DNA of 7,682 nt from Alphaproteobacteria bacterium (GTDB lineage: Bacteria > Pseudomonadota > Alphaproteobacteria > Sneathiellales > Sneathiellaceae): contig SBHH01000303.1 of the NCBI GenBank assembly GCA_006226265.1, positions 1 through 7,682 of the forward strand, in the 5' to 3' direction. The first letter of the stretch is position 1; each line of letters opens with the position of its first letter. Below are positions 1-6,703 of the stretch, in pieces. Position numbers and translations under genes: made by a program. The notes beneath the pieces were generated by a model that ran no database searches, had not been told where the DNA came from, and was given only the letters and a program-made list of their open reading frames with translations.

Positions 1-145
1 TGCGTACATATATATATATATATATACATATATACATGTATACATACTTTTGTACGTATAATTTTATTTCTCTATCGTATTCCTTCTTTTCTTTACCATC
101 ACTTATCTTTTTCTATCTATATATTCATTCTCTCATATTGGCAGA
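1..145. other. AT-rich low-complexity edge, probable foreign or chimeric sequence
   Basis: Composition changes abruptly near position 145. To the left the sequence is almost entirely A/T plus pyrimidine-rich runs, with no codon structure like that of the rest of the window. To the right it is GC-rich with ordinary bacterial coding. The stretch contains an alternating AT microsatellite and a T/C-rich tract (about 61-140). This looks more like eukaryotic intergenic DNA or an assembly chimera than the host genome. A short plus-strand reading frame crosses it into the methyltransferase gene and is not credible. That the break is real is seen in the sequence; its origin is inference. Confidence 0.6.
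8..26. repeat. (AT)n microsatellite
   Basis: Uninterrupted alternating A and T over 19 bases. It is continued to about position 47 by imperfect TATACA/CATGTATAC units, which make the whole block self-complementary. Such dinucleotide tracts are uncommon in GC-rich bacterial chromosomes. Confidence 0.85.
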
Positions 146-177
146 GCAATTTCCAGTTCCATCAGACAGGCCGGATC

Positions 178-2040
178 CTAATTTCTCCGGCGGCACCAGA
201 ATTGATACATCCCCCGGAAAAGCATCGGCTTCTCCGCTTCGAACGCGGCCCAGTTGGCAAGATTGGTCGCCGCCGGATCCATGGGATAGTACGCGCGGTA
301 AGCGGCAAGCGGCGCGAGCGAGACAAATTCAAAGCCGAGAAATTCAAGATCAAGGGTTTTGATCGCCCCCTCGATCCGCGGGATATCGAAACGCTGTTCC
401 TGCCGGTTGAAGAGAAGATCGCGGCATCCGCTCAGGCTATAGAAATCAAGCTCCCGCGTGACGTCCGCTGCCGGATCATCAAAGGGCAAGGACAGTAATT
501 CCCGCCGAAGGGCGCGCATCTCGTCAAGGCTTAAGCTCTTGATCTTATCTTCCCCGAGCCGGGCGCGAACCGCGACGACATCCTGCCGCGCCTGTTCGCT
601 GTAAAGCGCAATCTTCATCACGCCTTTGGGCGCGAGAACCTTCAGAAGTCCCTTCCAGGCCCCTTCCGGATCGGCCATGTGATGCAGCACCCCGCAACAT
701 TCGATCAGATCGAAGGGTCCGAAATCATCGGGGAGCGCCAGAATATCGGCGAGCGCAAAACGGATATTGGACATGCCGCGCGCTCCCGCCTCCCGCGCCG
801 CATAGCCGAGTGAGGCGGCGGAAAGATCGATCGCCGTCACCTCCGCCCCCTCAATCCGGATGGCCGTGCGCAGCGCATGACGGCCCGTGCCCGCTCCCGC
901 CACCAGAACGGCGGGCTGCATCGGCAAGGCCATCGGCGGATGATGAGGGAACAATTGACGGGAAAGCGCCTGCAAGGAAATCTCGCCGCCCGCACGCAAG
1001 CCGCGCCAGCGGGGATAAGGACTTTCCTCATATTGGGCGCGCACGGCGGCGGAAACCGTATCGGCACTCTCTCCAAGCACAGGAAGATTGGCGGCGAGCT
1101 TCGTTTCTTTCTGACGCCGGGGACCGAGACGGCTCAGCAACTCCCGTGCATAAGGAAGCTCTTTAAGCACCTCTGCCTCATCGCCAAGAAAACGGGCCGC
1201 CAGCTCCGGCGGTAGCGGGCGGTAGAGAGCCGACAGAAGCGCGTCCAGCAACCCCGCCTTTTCCGGCGGAAGGTCGGGCGCATCGCCGGGAATCACAAGC
1301 ACATATTCGCCAAGCTCCAGTTGCAGGGCAATGAGCGCGGCTTCCTCCAATCGTTCCGCGACGGCCTTCTTATCAAAGCGGGAGCGCAACGCCGCCAACA
1401 GTATCCCCATCTCCCGCGAAGGCAGCAATATTCCGGACAAGGCGGCGGCCAAAACCGGCTCGGTAAGCGCCTCCAGCAACCTTTCCCGCACTGAAGGCTC
1501 TGCCAGCCGGGCCGTTATTACCTGCTCATCAAGACCGGGATCGAGCAAGCCTTCAAAGGCTGCATGACGGCGGAGGCGGTTCAGAAGCGCGACCACAATG
1601 CCATCGGCCTCGACATCGGCACGCGACAGGCACAAAACCAGCGCCTCATCGCCGGGGCCCCCCAGATCCGCGCCCTCCCCTGCCTCGACAATAAAGGCAA
1701 GCTCCTGCAAGCTGGCGGCAGACTGATTGCTGGCTTTCACGGCGGCAAGACCGGCACGCACCGCATCACGATGCTTTCCCCTTGCCCCCAAAAACCGCGC
1801 ATACGCCGTCCAGGCGCGACCATAGGAAGGATTGAGTTTCACCGCTGCCTTGAAGGATTTTTCCGCTCCTTGCGCTTTCCCGTCATCGCGGAGGATCAGC
1901 GCAAGATTGTAATGCGCCTCGGCAATCCGGTTGTTCTTCTTCAAAATTGCCCGGTAAAGTCCCACGGCCTCCGCATTCCGCCCCTGCCGCTGCAGCGCCG
2001 TCGCGCGGCCCATCTCCTGCCGTATATCCTCTGTCAGCAT
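178..2040 (-). CDS. TPR-repeat protein fused to a class I SAM-dependent methyltransferase
   Basis: The 620-residue protein begins with about three tetratricopeptide repeats (roughly residues 8-103, including AEAHYNLALIL at 40-50 and YGRAWTAYARFLG at 73-85). A less conserved helical middle follows (about 105-320), then a Rossmann-type methyltransferase domain (about 335-520). Visible motifs are QYEESPYPRW at 336-345, which I recall as typical of TPR-methyltransferase proteins; the SAM-binding loop VLVAGAGTGRHAL at 378-390; the acidic residue after strand 2 in VTAIDLS (D405); and FDLIECCGVLHHM at 443-455, the motif IV region. The start is supported by AGGAG about 5 bases upstream. The C-terminus is natural, since MYQFW precedes the stop. 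No signal peptide or membrane segment is visible, so it is probably cytosolic. The substrate cannot be read from sequence; TPRs usually bind protein partners. It is transcribed divergently from the porin. Confidence 0.85.
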   Translation of the reverse strand: MLTEDIRQEMGRATALQRQGRNAEAVGLYRAILKKNNRIAEAHYNLALILRDDGKAQGAEKSFKAAVKLNPSYGRAWTAYARFLGARGKHRDAVRAGLAAVKASNQSAASLQELAFIVEAGEGADLGGPGDEALVLCLSRADVEADGIVVALLNRLRRHAAFEGLLDPGLDEQVITARLAEPSVRERLLEALTEPVLAAALSGILLPSREMGILLAALRSRFDKKAVAERLEEAALIALQLELGEYVLVIPGDAPDLPPEKAGLLDALLSALYRPLPPELAARFLGDEAEVLKELPYARELLSRLGPRRQKETKLAANLPVLGESADTVSAAVRAQYEESPYPRWRGLRAGGEISLQALSRQLFPHHPPMALPMQPAVLVAGAGTGRHALRTAIRIEGAEVTAIDLSAASLGYAAREAGARGMSNIRFALADILALPDDFGPFDLIECCGVLHHMADPEGAWKGLLKVLAPKGVMKIALYSEQARQDVVAVRARLGEDKIKSLSLDEMRALRRELLSLPFDDPAADVTRELDFYSLSGCRDLLFNRQEQRFDIPRIEGAIKTLDLEFLGFEFVSLAPLAAYRAYYPMDPAATNLANWAAFEAEKPMLFRGMYQFWCRRRN

Positions 2041-2178
2041 CGCCTCTCCTTTGACGGGAGATTAGGCGAAAGCGAAGCTGTTTGTCATCTGCTACCTGCG
2101 GTCTTGCCCAAAAAACAGACAGAATAAGCAGGATTTATTGTGCGATGGCTAAATTTTGGGCGATTTGTTGAAAAAATG

Positions 2179-2189
2179 TTGCGCCGCAA
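2179..2189. promoter_or_regulatory. Short palindrome TTGCG-C-CGCAA, possible activator half-site
   Basis: A perfect 5-bp inverted repeat around a single central C lies about 37 bases upstream of the sigma-54-like -24 element. It could contribute to binding of a regulator, but it does not match the NtrC consensus well and may be chance. Confidence 0.25.
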
Positions 2190-2204
2190 AATTACAAACT
2201 ATTG

Positions 2205-2220
2205 AAAAACAACGGTTTTT
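2205..2220. promoter_or_regulatory. AAAAAC-aacg-GTTTTT inverted repeat just upstream of the porin promoter
   Basis: A perfect 6-bp inverted repeat with a 4-base spacer ends five bases before the TGG of the sigma-54-like element. A protein site or an AT-rich, bendable element next to the polymerase site is possible. It could also act as a weak hairpin. Function is unknown. Confidence 0.3.
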
Positions 2221-2225
2221 AAAAC

Positions 2226-2241
2226 TGGCATGCTATTTGCT
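2226..2241 (+). promoter_or_regulatory. Sigma-54 (RpoN)-type -24/-12 promoter for the porin
   Basis: The sequence TGGCATGCTATTTGCT fits the RpoN consensus TGGCAYG-N4-TTGCW, with the invariant GG (2227-2228) and GC (2239-2240) at the correct spacing. The preceding base, C2225, fits the consensus pyrimidine. The expected transcript start is near 2251, leaving about 26 untranslated bases before the porin start and including its ribosome binding site. No comparable sigma-70 pair is visible here. RpoN promoters need an AAA+ enhancer-binding activator such as NtrC; which activator acts here is not shown. Confidence 0.7.
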
Positions 2242-2264
2242 GCAGTGCACATACCTAGTTTGAC

Positions 2265-2269
2265 AAGGA
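2265..2269 (+). promoter_or_regulatory. Ribosome binding site deciding the porin start
   Basis: AAGGA lies 8 bases before the ATG at 2278. This selects that start over the in-frame ATG at 2230, which would put the initiation codon inside the promoter and give a signal peptide with an odd leader. Confidence 0.75.
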
Positions 2270-2277
2270 TTACCAAA

Positions 2278-3006
2278 ATGAACGCATCAAGATTTCTTGC
2301 CATCCCCCTTCTTTCCCTGGCTCTGACAGCAACGGCACATGCCGATCCGCTGATCGAGGAAAAGGACGTGCCGGGCGAATTTTCTGCCAATATCGCCCTC
2401 ACCAGCGATTATGTCTTTCGCGGCATTTCTCAAACCAATAACGAGGCGGCCCTGCAGGGCGGCATTGATTACAGCTACGATTTCGGTCCCGCGGCCGTTC
2501 ATGCCGGCATCTGGGGGTCGAATGTAAAATTCACCGATGCGACGCTGGAGCTTGACTATACGGTCGGCGTCGGCGGCAGTATGGACAAGTTCGGCTGGGA
2601 TGTTTCGGCGATCTATTACACCTATCCCGGTTCCTCCAGCAGTCTCGACTACGATTTCTTCGAAATTGCGCCGTCGTTAAGCTATGACTTCGGCATTGCC
2701 TCGGTCACCGGCGGGGTCAACTATTCACCCAATTATTTCGGCAACAGCGGTGATGCGCTCTACAGCTACGCCAGTGTCGATGTGCCGATCGGGAAATACT
2801 TCACCTTGAGCGGCAATATCGGCTATCAGTCAATCGACGATAACACCGCCTTCGGCACCGACGATTACATGGATTACGGCGTAAGCGTCTCGACCGAAAT
2901 TGCGGGCTTCGGCCTCAGCGCGGGCTGGACCGACACCGATCTCGACAACAGCCAGTGCGGGTCGCTTTGCGGCGTGTTCGCGGTCAGCCTTTCAAAATCT
3001 TTTTAA
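2278..3006 (+). CDS. TorF-family putative porin (TIGR02001 / Gcw_chp type)
   Basis: This 242-residue protein has a clear Sec signal peptide: MNASR, a hydrophobic core, then A20-H21-A22 with cleavage before D23. The mature protein is glycine- and aromatic-rich with alternating strand patterns. It carries the family hallmark LTSDYVFRGISQT at 41-53 and ends in phenylalanine (SLSKSF), the usual C-terminal signal for outer-membrane beta-barrel assembly. Length matches the family (about 220-260). It should form a small outer-membrane channel; the solute is not established. Two cysteines near the last strand (C227, C231) could form a disulfide. The gene is preceded by a sigma-54-type promoter and followed by a terminator, so it is probably monocistronic and activator-dependent. 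Members of this family are often found near PII and ammonium-transporter genes (from memory), which would suit nitrogen control. Confidence 0.85.
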   Translation: MNASRFLAIPLLSLALTATAHADPLIEEKDVPGEFSANIALTSDYVFRGISQTNNEAALQGGIDYSYDFGPAAVHAGIWGSNVKFTDATLELDYTVGVGGSMDKFGWDVSAIYYTYPGSSSSLDYDFFEIAPSLSYDFGIASVTGGVNYSPNYFGNSGDALYSYASVDVPIGKYFTLSGNIGYQSIDDNTAFGTDDYMDYGVSVSTEIAGFGLSAGWTDTDLDNSQCGSLCGVFAVSLSKSF

Positions 3007-3009
3007 CCC

Positions 3010-3030
3010 CCTTATTCCCGTAGGGTAAGG
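3010..3030 (+). other. Hairpin after the porin stop codon
   Basis: CCTTA (3010-3014) pairs with TAAGG (3026-3030). After a TT bulge, CCC (3017-3019) pairs with GGG (3023-3025) across a GTA loop. It has no following T tract, so it is not a terminator itself. It could protect the 3' end of the porin mRNA. Confidence 0.4.
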
Positions 3031-3062
3031 ACTGGTCTCCCCTTTCCTCTACCCGTCGACTT

Positions 3063-3099
3063 GGCCGTCCGACCCCGACAGGCGGACGGCCTTTTTTTT
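3063..3099 (+). terminator. Strong intrinsic (Rho-independent) terminator
   Basis: GGCCGTCCG (3063-3071) and CGGACGGCC (3083-3091) form a perfect 9-bp GC-rich stem with an 11-base loop, followed directly by eight T residues (3092-3099). It ends the porin transcript and separates it from the downstream small gene. Confidence 0.92.
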
Positions 3100-3173
3100 A
3101 TGCGAATTCCGGCGGGCGCAGCGTTCCGCCGTCACAGATTTCTTTCGTTGTCAGTCATAACTCCGGCAATTAC

Positions 3174-3177
3174 GGAG
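3174..3177 (+). promoter_or_regulatory. Ribosome binding site deciding the start of the 98-aa protein
   Basis: GGAG lies 6 bases before the second of two adjacent ATG codons (3184) but only 3 bases before the first (3181), so 3184 is preferred. An upstream TTG in the same frame at 3061 lies in the terminator and is rejected. Confidence 0.6.
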
Positions 3178-3183
3178 AATATG

Positions 3184-3480
3184 ATGGCAGATGTGAAGAT
3201 CGAACTGTCCGGCGCGGTTCTGTCGGACGTCGCAAAAATCGTCATTTTTGCGAAGAACAAATCAAAAGAGCTGGCAACGATCGAGGTAAAGGACAGCCGG
3301 CCGGTCGGTGGCGGTGCCGTGAAAATCGACGAGAAGGAAGTTTTCGTCGCCGTTTATTACAAGGGCCTCCTCTATAATATCAAGGAGAAACATTATCTGG
3401 ATGTCCGCATTATCGGTGATGGTACACTTTTCATCGCGGCGGACGGGCATGGCAAGAGCCGGGTGAATTTCCGCATCTGA
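3184..3480 (+). CDS. Small hypothetical protein, 98 aa, predicted beta-rich
   Basis: I do not recognise this protein. It has no signal peptide, membrane segment or cysteine. The sequence alternates hydrophobic and polar residues in several stretches that look like beta-strands: VKIELSGAVL (4-13), AKIVIFA (17-23), EVFVAVYY (52-59), YLDVRIIG (71-78) and TLFIAA (81-86). Charged turns lie between them and the end is VNFRI. This suggests a small soluble beta-sandwich or barrel of about 10.5 kDa. Coding is supported by a good ribosome binding site, codon use like its neighbours and full reading through without stops. It lies after the porin terminator and 94 bases before the amidohydrolase, same strand, so it could be co-transcribed with the latter. 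No promoter of its own is obvious. The start could be three bases earlier. Confidence 0.65.
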   Translation: MADVKIELSGAVLSDVAKIVIFAKNKSKELATIEVKDSRPVGGGAVKIDEKEVFVAVYYKGLLYNIKEKHYLDVRIIGDGTLFIAADGHGKSRVNFRI

Positions 3481-3574
3481 CGCCACTTCCAGGCAGATGG
3501 AAATTGCGAGGCCGCTCGACAGCCCGCTCCCGGCGTGATACTTTCGACAAAAATAATAAGAAGGGAGCGAACAG

Positions 3575-5305
3575 ATGCATGATCTGGTTATTCGCGGCGG
3601 CAAGGTTTTCGACGGAACGGGAGAGGCCCCTTTTGCCGCAGACATCGCCATTGATAACGGCCTTATTTCGGAAATCGGCACGGATGTAGCGCAAGGCCGC
3701 GAGGAGATCGACGCGACCGGCATGATCGTCACGCCGGGCTTCGTCGATATCCATACCCATTATGACGGACAGGCGACCTGGGACGACCGGCTGACACCGT
3801 CCTCGCTCCATGGGGTAACGACCGTTGTGATGGGCAATTGCGGCGTCGGCTTCGCGCCCTGCCGCCCGGAAGACCATACCCGCCTGATCAAGCTGATGGA
3901 GGGGGTCGAGGATATCCCCTATCCGGTCATGACAACCGGCTTGCCCTGGAACTGGGAAAGCTTTCCCGACTATCTCGACAGTCTGGAGGCGCGCAAATTC
4001 GATATCGACGTGGGGGCGCAGCTTCCCCATGCCCCGCTCCGTGTCTATGTGATGGGAGAGAGGGGCGCGAACCGCGAGGAAGCAAGCGATGAGGATATCG
4101 CCGAGATGGCCCGTATCGCCGCCGAGGCGATGGAGGCGGGTGCGCTCGGCTTCTCCACCTCCCGCACGCTCAATCACCGGACGGCGGATGGCGATCCGAC
4201 GCCAACGCTCACTGCCAGCGAGAAGGAACTTGCGGGCATTGCCGATGCCTTGAAGGCGACCGGCAAGGGCGTGCTGCAATTCGTATCCGACTTCAATGAC
4301 CCGAAAAAGGAAGCCCTGATGCTCCGCCGCCTCGTGGAAGGCTCAGGGAGACCGCTTTCCGTCTCCCTCGCCCAGTCGGACGTGGTGCCGGATGGCTGGC
4401 GCAACATGCTCGATATGCTGGAAGAGGCCGCGAATGACGGCCTGCCCATGAAGGCGCAGGTCTGCGGCCGTCCGGTCGGAGTTTTGCTTGGCCTCGAACT
4501 CACCCTCAACCCCTTCTCCGGCCATGCGGTTTATAAGGAGATTGCGAAGCGCCCGCATGCGGAGCGGGTCGCCCTCCTCCGGGATCCGGCGTTCCGGGCG
4601 AAGCTGCTCAATGACAGCCCGGTTTCGAAAAATCCCTTCGTGAAGAATATGCTTCGCAATTTCGGCAAGATGTTCGTACTTGACGATAATCCGGATTACG
4701 AGCCGACGGTCGAGAAAACCCTCGCCCATATGGCGAAGGCGCGGGGCGTCTCGGCAGAGGAACTCGCGCTCGATCTCATGCTGGAGGATGAAGGGCGCGG
4801 CATGCTTTACCTTCCCTTCCTGAATTATGCCAACAACAATCTCGATCCGTCCTACGAGATGCTGAAAAGCAAGGATACCCTGCCGGGGCTTTCCGATGGC
4901 GGGGCGCATGTCGGCACCATTTGCGATGGCTCCTTCCCGACCAGCATGCTGACCCACTGGACGCGGGACCGGACACGCGGGCCGAAATTCCCGCTGGAAT
5001 GGGTCGTGAAGCGGCAAACGCTGGATACCGCCTCCGCCGTCGGGCTGCATGACCGGGGGCTTTTGAAAGTCGGCTACCGCGCCGATTTCAATGTCATCGA
5101 TTATGACAACCTGACCCTGCACCGGCCCGATGTCGCCTATGACCTTCCGGCGGGCGGACGGCGCCTGATCCAGACCGCGACGGGCTATAAGGCGACGATC
5201 TGCGCAGGCGAAGTCATCATTCGCAATGGCGCCCCCACCGACGCCCGCCCCGGCCGTCTTGTCCGCGGCGCAAAGCCCGCCCCGGTTCAGGCGGCGGCGG
5301 AGTAG
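3575..5305 (+). CDS. N-acyl-D-amino-acid deacylase-like amidohydrolase (amidohydrolase 3 family)
   Basis: A 576-residue cytosolic enzyme with the layout of the D-aminoacylase branch of the amidohydrolase superfamily. An N-terminal beta-sandwich segment ([16 protein letters not shown]) leads into the TIM barrel, and the C-terminus returns to the sandwich ([10 protein letters not shown] at 501-510, [11 protein letters not shown] at 542-552). Metal-site features are the HTH pair at 60-62 in DIHTHYDGQ, the cysteine C89 in [10 protein letters not shown] and the late aspartate D441 in LSDGGAH. At the places where I expect the two barrel histidines of characterised D-aminoacylases, the sequence reads VLQF (Q235) and KAQV (Q295), so this is a divergent subfamily. 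[19 protein letters not shown] (193-211) is typical of it. Likely chemistry is hydrolysis of an N-acyl amide or related cyclic amide; the substrate is unknown. AAGGGAG 7 bases upstream fixes the start. Confidence 0.85.
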   Translation: MHDLVIRGGKVFDGTGEAPFAADIAIDNGLISEIGTDVAQGREEIDATGMIVTPGFVDIHTHYDGQATWDDRLTPSSLHGVTTVVMGNCGVGFAPCRPEDHTRLIKLMEGVEDIPYPVMTTGLPWNWESFPDYLDSLEARKFDIDVGAQLPHAPLRVYVMGERGANREEASDEDIAEMARIAAEAMEAGALGFSTSRTLNHRTADGDPTPTLTASEKELAGIADALKATGKGVLQFVSDFNDPKKEALMLRRLVEGSGRPLSVSLAQSDVVPDGWRNMLDMLEEAANDGLPMKAQVCGRPVGVLLGLELTLNPFSGHAVYKEIAKRPHAERVALLRDPAFRAKLLNDSPVSKNPFVKNMLRNFGKMFVLDDNPDYEPTVEKTLAHMAKARGVSAEELALDLMLEDEGRGMLYLPFLNYANNNLDPSYEMLKSKDTLPGLSDGGAHVGTICDGSFPTSMLTHWTRDRTRGPKFPLEWVVKRQTLDTASAVGLHDRGLLKVGYRADFNVIDYDNLTLHRPDVAYDLPAGGRRLIQTATGYKATICAGEVIIRNGAPTDARPGRLVRGAKPAPVQAAAE

Positions 5306-5332
5306 CGGGTCCGGCTCAGAGGGAATAGCAGA

Positions 5333-6520
5333 TCAGCAGGAACGGCCGTAGAGTTTACAGGCCTTGCCGAACAGCTTCTCGGCGTGATCCTTATCCTTCG
5401 GCACACCCTGGCCATGCATGTAGCGGACGCCGAGATTGTTGCAGGCCTGGGCGATGCCGCCATCGCAGGATTTTTCATAAGACGCAATCGCCTCTTCCTT
5501 TCTCTCCTTGCTGGCGGCATCATGCTCCAGCAACAGGGCGAGGTTGAAGCAGGCCTTGGCATGACCCGAGGCGCAAGCCTTGCGGCTCAAGTCCCGCGCC
5601 TTTTCCAGATTCTCCGCAACCCCCTGGCCCCCGATATACTGAAGCGATAGATTGAAGCAGCCTTCCGGAATACCGGCATCGCAAGCCAGGGCATAATATG
5701 TCGCGGCTTTCGCCATATCCTTATTTTCCGGCTCTCCCTGATCGTAATAGATACCGGCATTCATGCAGCCTGCGCCCCAGCCTGCGCGGCAACTTGCGAT
5801 AGCCTTGCTGATATCGGCCGACCGCTTTGTGGCGGCGTCATTCAACCGGTCTCGCATTTTGCAGGAATCCCTGTCCCCCAGCTTGCAGCCCTTCCCATAC
5901 AGGGTAAGGGCGCGGGGAATATCGCGCGGCACTCCGACGGCCTGCTGATACATTTTGCCCGCGTTGAAGCATCCGGCGCCATGCCGGAAATCACAGGCCT
6001 TCACATAATAGCCTGCGGCCTCGGCCTCTTCCTTCGGCATGTTTCTGCCCGTACGGTACATCTCGCCGATCGACATGCAGGCATAGGCATTCCCCTTGTC
6101 ACAGGCCCTCCGGATAAGCGCCGCCGCCTTGTCGCTGTCTTTCGAAACGCCTGTCCCCTTCGAATAAAGGATACCCAGGAGATAGCAGCCCGATGTCTCG
6201 CCGCCATCGCAGGCCCGCGTGAACAGCTGCGCCGCCCGCGTCGGGTTCGACGTCGTGCCCGCGCCCGTGTAATAGCGGCCGCCAAGACGCACGCATTCAT
6301 CCAGCTCGCCGTTATCGCAGGCCTTCTGCATTTCCTCGTAAAGACCCGGAGAACTTTCCCCGGTCAGATAGCCATCGGTTCGCGCCTTCGAGACCGGCAC
6401 CTTGCAAAGAGAACCGGCAACGACGGCAAGAAAGACACCCAGAGCGAAAATGAGCCACTTTCTCCGCCCGGTTGTTCCCAGTTTTCCACGGCTTAAATTG
6501 CGCGTCATAAATTCTGCCAT
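5333..6520 (-). CDS. Exported cysteine-rich Sel1-repeat (SLR/Hcp-like) protein
   Basis: This 395-residue protein has a basic N-terminus and a hydrophobic segment at about 22-38 (a signal peptide or anchor; possible cleavage after S44-K45-A46), then ten Sel1-type alpha/alpha repeats. Each repeat carries a Cys-x7-Cys pair: 68/76, 104/112, 140/148, 176/184, 212/220, 244/252, 280/288, 316/324, 352/360, and a shortened last pair 388/395. This resembles Helicobacter Hcp proteins, where such pairs form disulfides joining the two helices, and it argues for a periplasmic location. The period is exactly 36 residues except for one 32-residue step between the fifth and sixth pairs. No lipobox precedes C39. 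The role is probably protein-protein scaffolding. The start is uncertain: the upstream GGA is weak, and M5 is possible. The end converges with the amidohydrolase, 27 bases apart. Confidence 0.85.
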   Translation of the reverse strand: MAEFMTRNLSRGKLGTTGRRKWLIFALGVFLAVVAGSLCKVPVSKARTDGYLTGESSPGLYEEMQKACDNGELDECVRLGGRYYTGAGTTSNPTRAAQLFTRACDGGETSGCYLLGILYSKGTGVSKDSDKAAALIRRACDKGNAYACMSIGEMYRTGRNMPKEEAEAAGYYVKACDFRHGAGCFNAGKMYQQAVGVPRDIPRALTLYGKGCKLGDRDSCKMRDRLNDAATKRSADISKAIASCRAGWGAGCMNAGIYYDQGEPENKDMAKAATYYALACDAGIPEGCFNLSLQYIGGQGVAENLEKARDLSRKACASGHAKACFNLALLLEHDAASKERKEEAIASYEKSCDGGIAQACNNLGVRYMHGQGVPKDKDHAEKLFGKACKLYGRSC

Positions 6521-6577
6521 TCCTGCATCCAGACCGCTGGTAAATTACAAGTTCAACTTCCGTCATACCGGCAAGCC

Positions 6578-6586
6578 GTTAATAAC
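6578..6586. promoter_or_regulatory. GTTA-A-TAAC palindrome in the divergent intergenic region
   Basis: A small perfect palindrome lies in the AT-rich 183-bp region between the Sel1 protein and the glutathione S-transferase. It is a possible regulator site for either gene, but short enough to be chance. Confidence 0.2.
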
Positions 6587-6644
6587 TGTTTAGCTTCCAT
6601 TTAATAAATCACTTTTGCATTTGAAGCCGCAAGCGATCCCCTGT

Positions 6645-6673
6645 TTGACAAGCGCACCCCGCCTGTGAACAAT
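6645..6673 (+). promoter_or_regulatory. Candidate sigma-70 promoter for the glutathione S-transferase
   Basis: A perfect -35 box TTGACA (6645-6650) is followed after 17 bases by AACAAT (6668-6673), which matches four of six positions of the -10 consensus. A better TATAAT at 6684-6689 is 33 bases away from the -35 box and would start transcription inside the ribosome binding site, so it is less likely to be used. Confidence 0.45.
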
Positions 6674-6703
6674 AAAATCTGCATATAATAACGGAGGAAG
6701 CCC

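Noticed and set aside
36..362. Plus-strand reading frame of 108 codons crossing the AT-rich edge into the first gene
   Set aside because: It starts in low-complexity sequence, overlaps the well-supported methyltransferase gene on the opposite strand, and has no ribosome binding site or recognisable protein pattern.
2145..2171. Possible 8-residue leader peptide (MAKFWAIC) upstream of the porin
   Set aside because: It lies upstream of the predicted transcript start, the AGGA is too far from the ATG, and no attenuator structure follows.
2230..2277. Upstream in-frame start for the porin
   Set aside because: It would start inside the sigma-54-like promoter and precede the clear signal peptide; the ATG at 2278 has its own ribosome binding site.
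3431..4279. Long minus-strand reading frame of 282 codons opposite the amidohydrolase
   Set aside because: It is a by-product of GC-rich codon use in the real gene; it shows no coherent domain and overlaps two supported plus-strand genes.
4343..5122. Long minus-strand reading frame of 259 codons opposite the amidohydrolase
   Set aside because: It has no ribosome binding site or domain and lies wholly within the strongly supported amidohydrolase.
5981..6496. Plus-strand reading frame of 171 codons opposite the Sel1 protein
   Set aside because: The minus strand carries ten regular repeats, so this is a shadow frame with no recognisable features.
6684..6689. Perfect TATAAT directly before the glutathione S-transferase
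   Set aside because: A start from it would fall in or after the ribosome binding site, and the only good -35 box is 33 bases away.
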